Notes: generated by a model not told the origin, from the letters alone. 56,118 bases of DNA from Spirochaetota bacterium (GCA_026418195.1 JAOABU010000116.1:66977-123094), one strand, 5' to 3'. Positions 43,057 to 51,871 are shown, counted from the first letter of the stretch. Program-made: numbers and translations.

Positions 43057-43073
43057 CGATCTTTCGGTATAGT
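43045..43073 (+). promoter_or_regulatory. Promoter of lepA
   Basis: TTGGAT (43045-43050), 17-base spacer, TATAGT (43068-43073). It lies at the end of the kinase gene; the lepA ATG (43084) is ten bases after the -10. Confidence 0.5.
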
Positions 43074-43083
43074 GTCATTACCG

Positions 43084-44883
43084 ATGAAAACGAAGTATAT
43101 TCGCAACTTCTGTATTATTGCGCACATTGATCATGGAAAGTCTACATTGGCAGATCGATTCATTCAACGAGCTCACTTGGTGGAGGATCGGCTGTTTAAA
43201 GATCAGATCCTTGATTCGATGGATATCGAGAGAGAGAGAGGTATCACCATTAAATCTCAGGCCGTAACGATTCCCTACCTGCGCAATGGGGAGGAGTATA
43301 TCCTGAACTTGGTGGACACTCCTGGGCATGTAGATTTCTCCTATGAAGTATCACGGGCCATTTCCTCCTGTGAGGGAGCGTTACTCTTAATTGATGCCAC
43401 TCAAGGGGTAGAGGCTCAGACTCTATCTAACCTTTACATGGCTCTGGAACATAACCTAGAAATTCTCCCTGTCATTAATAAAATAGATCTTCCAGCTGCC
43501 GATATCGAAGGAGTGAAACATCAGATCGAGCATGATCTAGGGTTGGATCCGAATTCGGCTCTCTTGGTTTCTGCTAAAACTGGACAGGGAATGGATGCTC
43601 TGTTAGAGGCTATTGTGGACCGGATTCCTCCTCCAAGGGGGAATACCGAGGGACCTCTACGGGCACTGATCTTCGATTCTCACTACGACCCCTTTCGAGG
43701 GGTGGTTATCCACATCCGGATTTTCGATGGCGAGGTATCTCCGGGTGATAGGATCATGCTTTACTCTAATCGGGCAAGTTACGAGGTAGAAGAGACAGGG
43801 ATATTCCGGATCAATCTCCAACGGACCAATATTCTTGGAACAGGAGAAGTAGGGTATCTCTTAGCAGGGATCAAGACCGTTCGAGATGTACGGGTAGGCG
43901 ATACAGTTACTCTCGCCAACCGTCCTTGTACGGAACCTCTTCCAGGTTTTCGGGAAGCAAAGCCTGTGGTATTTTCATCCATCTATCCTGTAGATCCGGA
44001 TGAGTATGAGGCTCTTCATCAGGGACTGGAAAAGTTAAAATTGAACGATGCTGCTTTAGTTTTCGAAAAAGACTCCTCCGTTGCCTTAGGCTTTGGGTTT
44101 CGGTGCGGGTTTCTAGGCTTACTTCATTTAGAAGTCGTACAGGAACGATTGGAAAGAGAGTTTGGGTTATCCATTGTACTGACCGCACCTTCCGTACGGT
44201 ACCGGATTAAATTGCGAAATGGGGAGGAAATTTTCGTGGATAACCCTGTAGAATATCCCGATCCCTCGCGGATCGAATATACGGAAGAACCTTACATCAA
44301 AGCAACCATCATTACTCCTACCGAGTACCTAGGATCCATTATGACTCTGTGTATGGAAAAGCGAGGCCAGCAGGTAGGAATGTACTACCTCGATCCAAAA
44401 CGGGTAGAAATCCTTTATGAGATGCCTTTAGCGGAAGTGCTTTTCGATTTTTATGATAAATTGAAATCGATCAGTAAAGGGTATGCCTCTTTCGACTATG
44501 AATTGATCGGTTATAGAAAGACTGATCTAGTGAAGCTCGATATCCTTGTGAACGGGAAACCAGTGGATGCTCTATCCCAGTTGGTGTATCGGGCCCATGC
44601 TCAGAGTCGTGCTAGAACCATCTGCAAACGATTGTTGGATGAGATCCCAAGACATCAGTTCAAGATTCCCATTCAGGGAGCCATTGGTGGTCAGATCATA
44701 GCCCGTGAGACCATCTCCCCAGTCCGGAAGGATGTTACGGCCAAATGTTATGGAGGGGATATCACCCGGAAACGGAAACTGTTGGAAAAACAGAAGGAAG
44801 GAAAGAAGCGGATGAAGATGGTGGGAAACGTGGAGCTTCCCCAGAGTGCATTCCTGTCGGTTCTCAAGACGTCGGAGGACTGA
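43084..44883 (+). CDS. lepA: Elongation factor 4 (LepA)
   Basis: Ribosome-associated translational GTPase. 599 residues from ATG 43084 (MKTKYIRNFCIIAHIDHGKST). G motifs: AHIDHGKST, ERERGITIKSQAV, DTPGHVDF and NKIDLPAAD. The EF4-specific C-terminal domain (QSAFLSVLKT, RKRKLLEKQKEGKKRMKMVG) is complete. A GTG at 43072 also opens the frame but falls inside the TATAGT -10 element, so I prefer the ATG. It converges with the DUF115 gene, overlapping by 20 bases. Confidence 0.96.
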   Translation: MKTKYIRNFCIIAHIDHGKSTLADRFIQRAHLVEDRLFKDQILDSMDIERERGITIKSQAVTIPYLRNGEEYILNLVDTPGHVDFSYEVSRAISSCEGALLLIDATQGVEAQTLSNLYMALEHNLEILPVINKIDLPAADIEGVKHQIEHDLGLDPNSALLVSAKTGQGMDALLEAIVDRIPPPRGNTEGPLRALIFDSHYDPFRGVVIHIRIFDGEVSPGDRIMLYSNRASYEVEETGIFRINLQRTNILGTGEVGYLLAGIKTVRDVRVGDTVTLANRPCTEPLPGFREAKPVVFSSIYPVDPDEYEALHQGLEKLKLNDAALVFEKDSSVALGFGFRCGFLGLLHLEVVQERLEREFGLSIVLTAPSVRYRIKLRNGEEIFVDNPVEYPDPSRIEYTEEPYIKATIITPTEYLGSIMTLCMEKRGQQVGMYYLDPKRVEILYEMPLAEVLFDFYDKLKSISKGYASFDYELIGYRKTDLVKLDILVNGKPVDALSQLVYRAHAQSRARTICKRLLDEIPRHQFKIPIQGAIGGQIIARETISPVRKDVTAKCYGGDITRKRKLLEKQKEGKKRMKMVGNVELPQSAFLSVLKTSED

Positions 44884-46516
44884 AAAGCTGTTTAACCCGA
44901 GATAGAAGGTTTCTATAACGCTTGATATTGGAGCGTACCTGAATCGCGGTGGCAACGTCTAAGGTATCGGAGCTAGGTAGTTCAGGAAGATTAAGAAAAA
45001 GAAAATCCAATGCTTCCAACTTTTGGTGAGTATCTGTATCCAGAGCGACTGGGGAAGCGTTGGAGGAGATCGCTTTTTCGACCCCCTCCTCTATCTCTTG
45101 CAGAGTTTCGTATACCCCTTGTACGAACTCTAACACTCTCTGGGTATTCCAAAGGGGAAGGTTCGATTGTGAAGGGGAGGAGGAGATCGGTTGGATCTTT
45201 TCGAATATCGAGGATAGAATAGGGAAATCTCCTACTGGATAAGCGCCAAAATCAAGACCCCGAGAACACAGAGTATAGACCCGCTTTTCTTGTTGGCAGA
45301 TGTCTCGTGCTACTTCTAGGAAGGATTGGAGTACAGGATCTGTTTTTACCTTCTGACCATTTACAAGTCTCTCTGTCCCTCTCTGCCGGTTCAGCCCGTT
45401 CTCTAGAAGGGGAGAAGGATTCAGCCGATGTTGTTGGGATAGGTAGAATCGGTGGGTATACGTTCCACGCGCGTGAGGTTTCCCTGGAACGTAGTGAAAA
45501 TCCATTCCTAGGCAAAGGACAGGTAGACTCGGAAAGGAACAGGTACAAGCGATATAAAGGGCAATGTTCCCTACAGATCCTAGAGGGGGAAGCATCGGGG
45601 GGAGAACTGCAGCATTTTGGGGATCCTCAAACCATCGTAGGGGTTCGAACTGGGATAGAAAGAGGTAGATAGGACCCTTCCAAATCCGCAGGATACCCGG
45701 AAACACGGTGAGATCAGCAACCAGCGGAATCCCCTGGAAGGGTAGAGCAAGGAAATCTTGGAGGTTGATGGCTTGAGCATCCACACTCACCACTAAATCG
45801 GGTCGAATTCCAACAGAACTGAGAAACGGTAAAGCAGTGTCTACTGAGATAAGATACACGGCGTCTCGAACTTTCTTGATCCATTCAAATCGATCCTCGA
45901 GGGACTCTCCTGCTCCTAAAACCAAGGGAGCTTTTTGGATCCTTAACTCTGTCACGGGAGTAGCGTTAGGTAGGTAGACCAAGTTCTGGAAGAGGTTGGA
46001 CATCCATCGATTTCCTAATCGGATCGTGGTTAACCGGTTTCGCAAAATCCTTTCCAAATAAAGGAATAACTGTTTTTCGACCTCATCGTAGAAAGATCGG
46101 TAAAGGATGTACCCACGATTCAAAGGGACCAGAAGAATCTTGCGAAAACGTTTCCAGTCGATCTTTTTTCCCAGATACTCGATTAGAGCGGGGATGGAAT
46201 CGGTTCGAATGAAGGAAACTCTAGGATCCTGTTGGATCTGGGGAACCATATACCTAAGGGTAATCTCCATCAAGAATTGATCTTTCTCTATACAGACGAG
46301 ATGGGAACTTGAAGGTAGTCTTTGCAACAGTTCTTTCATTCCGTACCCCACCAAAGGCGAGGGGACCAGAATAATGGCTTTTTCTGGTAGGCTTACCGAA
46401 ATAGCCCGCGTTCTTGTGTGTTCTTCAGGAGACTGTTCGTGATATAGGAATTTACCCTTGTAAAAAATATTGGTTCCCCCCGGCCTGGGTTCCAGGCGGG
46501 GGATCAGATCGGTCAT
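44864..46516 (-). CDS. DUF115/MptE-like (MAF flag10-type) protein
   Basis: 550 residues. The central region (PLVLGAGESLEDRFEWIKKVRDAVYLISVDTALPFLSSVGIRPDLVVSVDAQ, then PVLCLGMDFHYVPGKPHARGT) matches the DUF115 fold shared by archaeal 6-hydroxymethylpterin diphosphokinase MptE and by flagellin-modification Maf proteins. Spirochaetes carry such proteins, and a role in glycosylating flagellar or surface proteins is an inference. The N- and C-terminal extensions are not recognised. ATGA overlap with the upstream PpiD-like gene. Confidence 0.75.
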   Translation of the reverse strand: MTDLIPRLEPRPGGTNIFYKGKFLYHEQSPEEHTRTRAISVSLPEKAIILVPSPLVGYGMKELLQRLPSSSHLVCIEKDQFLMEITLRYMVPQIQQDPRVSFIRTDSIPALIEYLGKKIDWKRFRKILLVPLNRGYILYRSFYDEVEKQLFLYLERILRNRLTTIRLGNRWMSNLFQNLVYLPNATPVTELRIQKAPLVLGAGESLEDRFEWIKKVRDAVYLISVDTALPFLSSVGIRPDLVVSVDAQAINLQDFLALPFQGIPLVADLTVFPGILRIWKGPIYLFLSQFEPLRWFEDPQNAAVLPPMLPPLGSVGNIALYIACTCSFPSLPVLCLGMDFHYVPGKPHARGTYTHRFYLSQQHRLNPSPLLENGLNRQRGTERLVNGQKVKTDPVLQSFLEVARDICQQEKRVYTLCSRGLDFGAYPVGDFPILSSIFEKIQPISSSPSQSNLPLWNTQRVLEFVQGVYETLQEIEEGVEKAISSNASPVALDTDTHQKLEALDFLFLNLPELPSSDTLDVATAIQVRSNIKRYRNLLSRVKQLFSPPTS

Positions 46517-48036
46517 TGTTTCGGTATAAAGTATTTAAAGAATACCGAGTTGAAATCGTCCTTGAAGTCTTTTGAAGTGACGACGAAATTCTGGACATTC
46601 TCTTCTGTAAATCGTTGCACAATGTAGGGAAGATATACTTCCAATACTTGTAGATCTTCCATTTTTACAGTCCGTTCGTCCACGAGCTTCAGAAGGGTTA
46701 TAGCGTCTCCCAGAACAATGGGATCGGAGGTTTCATTAGGTTTCAAGGAGAAAGCGGTGATAAAGAAACTCTCTCGGAACGCCGCTCCTGCTAGGGCACT
46801 GTCTGTTCGAGAAACAGGTTTTAGAAACATCGAGTTTCCGAAATTGATGGGGAAATAGTCGGTTTCCTTTACAGAAAGACCTTTTTTTGTGGCAAGAACT
46901 TCGAATGGAGTAGACTTCGTTTCTTCTTTGAACTTTTTCGCTTCTCCGAGTAGATAATCTTCAATTTTTCCTCGCTCAAAACTCATCATGTAGGTCCGTA
47001 CTGTTTTCTTTACATCTGGATCCGAGAAATCGGCAATGATGGGACTTTCATCGCATCGGAAGATCAACCATCCATCGGAAGCCTCTACTGGTTGGGCAAC
47101 CTGTCCTTTCGCCAGCGAAAAGATCTTTGCTGTATCTTCTGGTTTTTTGATGAGGGATTCTAATTCGTAGGCATACCTGAAACCCATGTCTCCCCCTTTT
47201 TCAGCAAAGGGGTCCTTAGAATAGGAACGAGCTGCATCCTCGAAGGTTATTTCTTTTTTTTCAATGCGCTCGAATACTTTTTCCGCATCCCGTTTTCCGG
47301 TAGTGATGGTAACCAGGGAGAAGCGAGCCCGTTTGAACTTCGATTCATTGGCTTTCAGATATGCTTGAACCTCAGATTCCGGGTACGAGGTGAAGGGGAA
47401 TAGAAGATACTTTACCTTCCGTTCTGGGGATGCAAGGGATTTCAGAAACTGGATTTCTTTCCTGCTTAACGGAGTAGATCCAATATCTTCCAAGTACGCT
47501 TGGAAAATGAGATTCTCCCTTACCGTTTTTCGAATGGCATACCGTTCTGATAAGGGCGTTTGACGATACCGTTTTTCTGAGAATTCTCCGTTTTCCAAAT
47601 AGGCGGGATACGAAGCAAGACTCTCGTCGACTAAATTCTCCGATACATGAAACCCGCTTTCTTCCATTAGAGTGACTAGGGCTGTATGGAAGGTAGTCCG
47701 ATCGAACGCACCTCTCCATACCTGATACACATGAGCCTCTAAGTTATCCTTCTGATTCCCCTGGGATCGAAGCTGTTCGGCTATTAGGTCTTTCTGCTGG
47801 GAAAAATAGTTGCCTGGTACATATTCAATGGGCTTACCTTTGAAATATCCAAACACAATTCGACCGGGTCCCCCAATTTTGCCGACTACGGGAGCGCCGA
47901 TGAAGGTCACTACGATAATTACGAGAATGATGATACTAAAGATGTACAGTCCCCTAGGAGTGTGTCGCTTTGTCTGGGTTTGATCCTCTCCATAGGGTTT
48001 GGAAACGTTGGTTTTCTTCTTTGATGTAGATAGCAT
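46513..48036 (-). CDS. PpiD/SurA-like membrane-anchored peptidyl-prolyl isomerase
   Basis: 507 residues from ATG 48036. A basic cytoplasmic N-terminus (about 28 residues) and one membrane segment (GLYIFSIIILVIIVVTFIGAPVV) are followed by a SurA_N-like helical region (DNLEAHVYQVWRGAFDRTTFHTALVTLMEESGFHVSENLV) and a parvulin domain (EVQAYLK.. SKDPFAEKGGDMGF.. DGWLIFRC). It probably folds exported proteins in the periplasm. A longer reading from TTG 48072 is rejected because that TTGACA is the promoter -35. The ATG has no Shine-Dalgarno and coincides with the predicted transcription start. It is followed by the DUF115 gene. Confidence 0.85.
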   Translation of the reverse strand: MLSTSKKKTNVSKPYGEDQTQTKRHTPRGLYIFSIIILVIIVVTFIGAPVVGKIGGPGRIVFGYFKGKPIEYVPGNYFSQQKDLIAEQLRSQGNQKDNLEAHVYQVWRGAFDRTTFHTALVTLMEESGFHVSENLVDESLASYPAYLENGEFSEKRYRQTPLSERYAIRKTVRENLIFQAYLEDIGSTPLSRKEIQFLKSLASPERKVKYLLFPFTSYPESEVQAYLKANESKFKRARFSLVTITTGKRDAEKVFERIEKKEITFEDAARSYSKDPFAEKGGDMGFRYAYELESLIKKPEDTAKIFSLAKGQVAQPVEASDGWLIFRCDESPIIADFSDPDVKKTVRTYMMSFERGKIEDYLLGEAKKFKEETKSTPFEVLATKKGLSVKETDYFPINFGNSMFLKPVSRTDSALAGAAFRESFFITAFSLKPNETSDPIVLGDAITLLKLVDERTVKMEDLQVLEVYLPYIVQRFTEENVQNFVVTSKDFKDDFNSVFFKYFIPKQ

Positions 48037-48043
48037 GCGGTGA

Positions 48044-48072
48044 AAGATACCACGCAACTCTAGGGATGTCAA
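48044..48072 (-). promoter_or_regulatory. Promoter of the PpiD-like gene
   Basis: Minus strand TTGACA (48072-48067), 17-base spacer, TATCTT (48049-48044). The ATG (48036) starts eight bases after the -10, at the expected +1. Confidence 0.58.
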
Positions 48073-48093
48073 TTCAGAGGATCATCCTTTCCC

Positions 48094-48123
48094 TTGCGTT
48101 ACCCCAGAGAACTTTGAGATACT
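48094..48123 (+). promoter_or_regulatory. Promoter of rnhB
   Basis: TTGCGT (48094-48099), 18-base spacer, GATACT (48118-48123). The rnhB ATG follows after six bases, so the mRNA is expected to begin at the start codon. Confidence 0.45.
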
Positions 48124-48129
48124 GTTATT

Positions 48130-48684
48130 ATGAAAATTTGTGGAGTGGATGAGGCAGGAAGAGGTCCATTAGCAGGGCCTGTAGTGGCTGCTGCTGTGAT
48201 TCTCCCATCTGACCGCTTCCCAATAGAGAGACTGAAGGATTCTAAAGCGCTCTCTGACAAGGAGAGAAGGTCTTTGTGCGCTCTGATCAAAGATAGGGCT
48301 TTTTGGTGTATTGGAGAAGCTTCCCCTGAAGAGATCGATGCGATCAACATTCTTAGGGCTTCCCTTTTGGCGATGAAACGAGCGGTAGAAGGGCTACCCT
48401 TTCTTCCCGACCGAGTACTCGTGGATGGGTTATTCGTTCCAGACGTTAACGTTTCCTGCGAAGCGATCGTTGGAGGAGATACCAAGATACCCGAAATTAT
48501 GGCCGCTTCGATCCTAGCAAAGACTTACCGGGATGATCTTATGATTCAATGGGGTCGAGTCTATCCTCAGTATGGATTCGAACACCATAAAGGTTACCCT
48601 ACTAAAGCCCATCGAGCAGCTCTTATGAAGTGGGGACCTTCCCCGATCCATCGGAGGAGTTTCCGCTTGATTTACGCTTCATGA
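48130..48684 (+). CDS. rnhB: Ribonuclease HII
   Basis: Removes RNA from RNA-DNA hybrids and misincorporated ribonucleotides. 184 residues. The active site DEAGRGPLAGPVVAAAV carries the first Asp/Glu; VLVDG and the ASILAKTYRD segment carry the remaining acidic residues. It ends FEHHKGYPTKAHRAAL. No Shine-Dalgarno upstream. Its 3' end overlaps the convergent PUR-domain gene by 62 bases. Confidence 0.96.
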   Translation: MKICGVDEAGRGPLAGPVVAAAVILPSDRFPIERLKDSKALSDKERRSLCALIKDRAFWCIGEASPEEIDAINILRASLLAMKRAVEGLPFLPDRVLVDGLFVPDVNVSCEAIVGGDTKIPEIMAASILAKTYRDDLMIQWGRVYPQYGFEHHKGYPTKAHRAALMKWGPSPIHRRSFRLIYAS

Positions 48685-48901
48685 AGTCTGTAGCAAGGTG
48701 TAAGGCTCTGATGAAAGCTTCCAGATCTTCCTTGAACACTACGATTTGATGCCTCTCGAAATCGGTTTCTCCATGCTTTTTACTTTCCACAATATTGAGG
48801 AAAATATCCCCATTCCGATTTTCTTTGATGTTGAAAAAGTAGGTTCGCTTTTCCGACTGTGAGTGTACATGCGTAGAGAACAATTCGCCCCTGATGCCCA
48901 T
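48623..48901 (-). CDS. PUR-domain nucleic-acid-binding protein (DUF3276, BpuR-like)
   Basis: 92 residues. GELFSTHVHSQSEKRTYFFNIKENRNGDIFLNIVESKK and HQIVVFKEDLEAFIRALHLATDFM form the single PUR repeat of the DUF3276 family, which in Borrelia (BpuR) binds DNA and RNA and modulates gene expression. A short polar tail (SSGNSSDGSGK) follows. ATG 48901 has no Shine-Dalgarno and lies exactly where transcription from the upstream promoter should start. The 3' end lies antisense to the end of rnhB. Confidence 0.85.
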   Translation of the reverse strand: MGIRGELFSTHVHSQSEKRTYFFNIKENRNGDIFLNIVESKKHGETDFERHQIVVFKEDLEAFIRALHLATDFMKRKSSGNSSDGSGKVPTS

Positions 48902-48907
48902 GGACCG

Positions 48908-48936
48908 ACTATACAGGAAAAGATAAATCTTGACAA
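48908..48936 (-). promoter_or_regulatory. Promoter of the PUR-domain gene
   Basis: Minus strand TTGTCA (48936-48931), 17-base spacer, TATAGT (48913-48908). The -10 is six bases from the ATG, and the -35 overlaps that of the divergent tRNA promoter. Confidence 0.6.
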
Positions 48937-48959
48937 CTTGCCTTCAATTTTGGTATATA
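48930..48959 (+). promoter_or_regulatory. Promoter of the tRNA-Gly/tRNA-Val pair
   Basis: TTGACA (48930-48935), 18-base spacer ending TGG, TATATA (48954-48959). tRNA-Gly begins 12 bases later. Confidence 0.6.
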
Positions 48960-48971
48960 CACTGTGAACGT

Positions 48972-49043
48972 GCGCCTGTCGTATAACGGCTATTACCTCA
49001 GCCTTCCAAGCTGAAGATGTGGGTTCGACTCCCATCGGGCGCT
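48972..49043 (+). tRNA. tRNA-Gly (TCC)
   Basis: Acceptor GCGCCTG/CGGGCGC, anticodon stem TCAGC/GCTGA with loop CTTCCAA giving anticodon TCC, T-arm GTGGG-TTCGACT-CCCAT, discriminator T. CCA is not encoded. Confidence 0.93.
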
Positions 49044-49046
49044 ATC

Positions 49047-49118
49047 GGGCGATTAACTCAGCGGGAGAGTGCTACCTTCACACGGTAGAAGTCGGCAGTT
49101 CAAACCTGCCATCGCCCA
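49047..49118 (+). tRNA. tRNA-Val (CAC)
   Basis: Acceptor GGGCGAT/ATCGCCC, anticodon stem CTACC/GGTAG with loop TTCACAC giving anticodon CAC, T-arm GGCAG-TTCAAAC-CTGCC, discriminator A. It lies three bases after tRNA-Gly. A short T-run (49121-49126) follows without a separate hairpin. Confidence 0.93.
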
Positions 49119-49162
49119 CTTTTTTATTACAGATGTAAAACGTTTACAATGTAGGGCAAAAG

Positions 49163-50824
49163 TTGACGGCGTATAATCTGTTCGACCTAGTTGGGGGGCT
49201 AGCGGTATTCCTCTTCGGAATGGTGATGATGAATAACAACATCACCGCGTTCGCAGGGGACAAGCTCCGCAAGATCATGCTCCTCCTCACTAGAAGCAAA
49301 GTTCGGGGATACCTCACAGGCTTAGGAGTCACCATCCTCAATCAGTCTTCCTCTGCTACTACGGTCCTTGAAGCCATGCTGGTAGGTTCGGGACTGCTGA
49401 CCTTCCAGCAGAGTTTAGCCATCACCTTAGGTGCGGAATTGGGTTCGACGTTCCTCGGACAATTGTTTGCGTTTCCTAAAATAACGAAACTATCTACCCT
49501 CTTCATCGCAGCAGGGTTCTTTGCCTACTTAATCGTTTCATCCAAGAGGAGGAAATCTGCTGCCAATACCCTTTTAGGGTTTGGGTTCCTCTTTCTTGGA
49601 ATGGAAATGATGTCCCGTGCCATGGAACCCTTGAAGGGGTATCCTCCATTCTTAAATGCCATGAAGGCTGTCGAAGCTCCGGAGTTAGGGATCCTATTAG
49701 GCTTAGTGTTTACGATGATCATCCAGTCTTCTGGAGCTACCTCTGGAATCGTTATTGCGATGGCTATTGCTGGTTCCATCAATCTATACCAAGCAGTTCC
49801 TATCAATCTGGGTGCTTCCATCGGTACGTGCATCACCGCAATATTGGGAAGCTTGACCTTAAATCGGGAAGCCAAGCGTACCGCTTATATTCATGTAGTG
49901 TTTCAAACGATCGGAGTCTTCATCGCGTACATTCTCCTTCATATTCCCTATGGAGGCGAAAACCTGTACATTTTCTTGGCGAAGAAAATAACCTTCCTGA
50001 TTACCGGTACCATGAACAATCTACCCCGTCAGATAGCTATGGCCCATACATTGATGCCCGTCATAAACCATATAGTGGTGATTCCACTTCTTCCCTGGAT
50101 CGTAAAAGTGTTCAACCGGTTCGTTCCACCTATGCCTCCTAAGGAGGAGTTTGGAGTCCAATATTTAAACGATTCAATTCTCACCGAACCCGCCATTGCA
50201 TTGATCCAGGTAAAAAAAGAAATTTTACGAATGGCCCCAATCATTAAACGAATGTTAGAAACCAGCCAACAGATTTTCAATCATAGGGATCGAGACCTGT
50301 GTGCTCAGATCAAAGCTGATGACAAACAGTTGGACTACCTAAGAAGGGAAATCGTACTATACTTGACCAAGATTTCTAAACAGCCCCTTACAGATCAGGA
50401 AAGTCGGACTCAGGTAGGCTATCTCTTTATCGTGAACGAGTTAGAAAATCTAGCAGATGTGATTGACAAAAACGTTCAAGATCGGGCTAAAAAATTGTTG
50501 AAAAAGGGACTTCAATTCTCCGAGGAGGGAATGGAGGAGGTGAATGAGCTTTTCAAGATGGTTCAACATAATTTTATCCATGTGATGACGGTGTTCGAAA
50601 AGGACGATTTAGAGGAAGCAAAGAAACTAAGTCGACTAGCAGAAAAGAGCTGGGAAGTCCAGACCGCCCTTCGAAGGAAACATTTTGAACGGCTAAATGT
50701 GGGAGTTCAACCCTCGCTGGAAACTACGGAAATCCACATGGACCTGCTGAATCATCTCCATAGGATAGATCAACACATGTACCATATCGTGCAAGCGATT
50801 CTCGAAATGCACGGAGCCGGATAA
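49163..50824 (+). CDS. Na/Pi cotransporter family protein with PhoU-like tail
   Basis: 553 residues. The first ~330 residues contain about eight hydrophobic segments and the duplicated signature of the family, LNQSSSATTVLEAMLVG and IIQSSGATSGIVIAMA, implying sodium-coupled phosphate uptake or export. From about residue 345 a helical, charged PhoU-like domain follows (IKRMLETSQQIFNHRDRDLCAQIKADDKQLDYLRREIVLYLTKIS). TTG start with AGGG about six bases upstream; no better start exists before the first membrane segment. It converges with the sigma factor gene, 16 bases away. Confidence 0.88.
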   Translation: MTAYNLFDLVGGLAVFLFGMVMMNNNITAFAGDKLRKIMLLLTRSKVRGYLTGLGVTILNQSSSATTVLEAMLVGSGLLTFQQSLAITLGAELGSTFLGQLFAFPKITKLSTLFIAAGFFAYLIVSSKRRKSAANTLLGFGFLFLGMEMMSRAMEPLKGYPPFLNAMKAVEAPELGILLGLVFTMIIQSSGATSGIVIAMAIAGSINLYQAVPINLGASIGTCITAILGSLTLNREAKRTAYIHVVFQTIGVFIAYILLHIPYGGENLYIFLAKKITFLITGTMNNLPRQIAMAHTLMPVINHIVVIPLLPWIVKVFNRFVPPMPPKEEFGVQYLNDSILTEPAIALIQVKKEILRMAPIIKRMLETSQQIFNHRDRDLCAQIKADDKQLDYLRREIVLYLTKISKQPLTDQESRTQVGYLFIVNELENLADVIDKNVQDRAKKLLKKGLQFSEEGMEEVNELFKMVQHNFIHVMTVFEKDDLEEAKKLSRLAEKSWEVQTALRRKHFERLNVGVQPSLETTEIHMDLLNHLHRIDQHMYHIVQAILEMHGAG

Positions 50825-50840
50825 CCATACCTATTGAGAG

Positions 50841-51851
50841 TTAGTAGTAACGATGGAAATCTTGAATACGAGAGAATAACCGCAGCTTAGAGATGGCTTT
50901 TTCTTGAATTTGTCGCACCCGTTCCCGGGTTATTCCTAACAGCTTACCCGTTTCCTCCAGAGTCAGGGGGCCTTCGCCGTCCAGTCCGAACCGCAACTGA
51001 ATGATCCGCATTTCCCGTTCACTCAGCTGTTTAAGCACTTGTGTTAAAGTATCCTGAATCGTCAAATGAAAAACCGATTCGAAGGGTTCTGCATTCCCAT
51101 CGTCACGAATCAAGTCGGATAGTTGAGTTAAATTATCGTCATCTACTGTTGTGTCTAACGAAGCTGTTTCCTGGGTAAGCTGCATGATGGCACTTACCTT
51201 TTCTTTGGAAATGTTCATGTATTCCGATAATTCGCTGTTGTTGGGATCTCGCCCCAATTCTTGGGTAAGATTCTTGGCAATGAAATAGCATTTCTTGATG
51301 GTGTTCAGCATATGAATAGGGATCCGTATTACCCGTCCCTTATCGGCCAAGCTTTTTATGATTGCTTGACGGATCCACCAGGTTCCATATGTCGAGAAGC
51401 GACACCCTCTTGTATAATCGAACCGTTCGACCGCTTCAATCAATCCGATATTTCCTTCGTCGATCAGATCCAGAAGGGATAACCCTCTGTGTTGGTACTT
51501 TTTTGCAATGGATACCACCAATCGGAGGTTTGAATTGATCATGCGGTTCTTCTGTGTGCGAAGTTCCTCTTCCACTCTCCGTATTTCTTTTTCGATTCTC
51601 TCTCGATCCGAAGGATCGGTTCGCTCCTGTTTACGTAGTTCACTTAACTCTTTTCGAAGGGTTTGAATACGTTCCCCGATCTGTTGTTCTTCTTCTATCG
51701 TCAATAGGGGGTATTGAGAAATTTGTTTCAAATATAGAGCTAACGGGTCTGTATCTAATCCCTTCACTTTTCGGAGGTTGTCCACGTTCTTACGAGGTTT
51801 TTTATGGGTTTGGTTTGTATAATAGACTGGTATATGATTCTTTTTATGCAC
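50841..51851 (-). CDS. RNA polymerase sigma-70 family factor, group 2 (RpoD/RpoS-like)
   Basis: 336 residues. Region 1.2 (DPLALYLKQISQYPLLTIEEEQQIG) precedes a charged coiled-coil insert of about 40 residues. Regions 2.1-2.4 (NLRLVVSIAKKYQHRGLSLLDLIDEGNIGLIEAVERFDYTRGCRFSTYGTWWIRQAI) and region 3 follow. Region 4 ends in the helix-turn-helix LTLEETGKLLGITRERVRQIQEKAISKLR. The long region 1.1 of a primary RpoD is absent, so this is probably an accessory factor recognising ordinary -35/-10 promoters. GTG 51851 has a weak ribosome binding site; internal GTGs about 22 and 29 codons in are alternatives. Confidence 0.9.
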   Translation of the reverse strand: MHKKNHIPVYYTNQTHKKPRKNVDNLRKVKGLDTDPLALYLKQISQYPLLTIEEEQQIGERIQTLRKELSELRKQERTDPSDRERIEKEIRRVEEELRTQKNRMINSNLRLVVSIAKKYQHRGLSLLDLIDEGNIGLIEAVERFDYTRGCRFSTYGTWWIRQAIIKSLADKGRVIRIPIHMLNTIKKCYFIAKNLTQELGRDPNNSELSEYMNISKEKVSAIMQLTQETASLDTTVDDDNLTQLSDLIRDDGNAEPFESVFHLTIQDTLTQVLKQLSEREMRIIQLRFGLDGEGPLTLEETGKLLGITRERVRQIQEKAISKLRLFSRIQDFHRYY

Positions 51852-51871
51852 AAAAATCCAACATTCTATAA

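Noticed and set aside
48037-48072. N-terminal extension of the PpiD-like protein from TTG 48072
   Set aside because: The TTGACA at this position is a -35 element with a TATCTT -10 17 bases later; ATG 48036 is the natural start.
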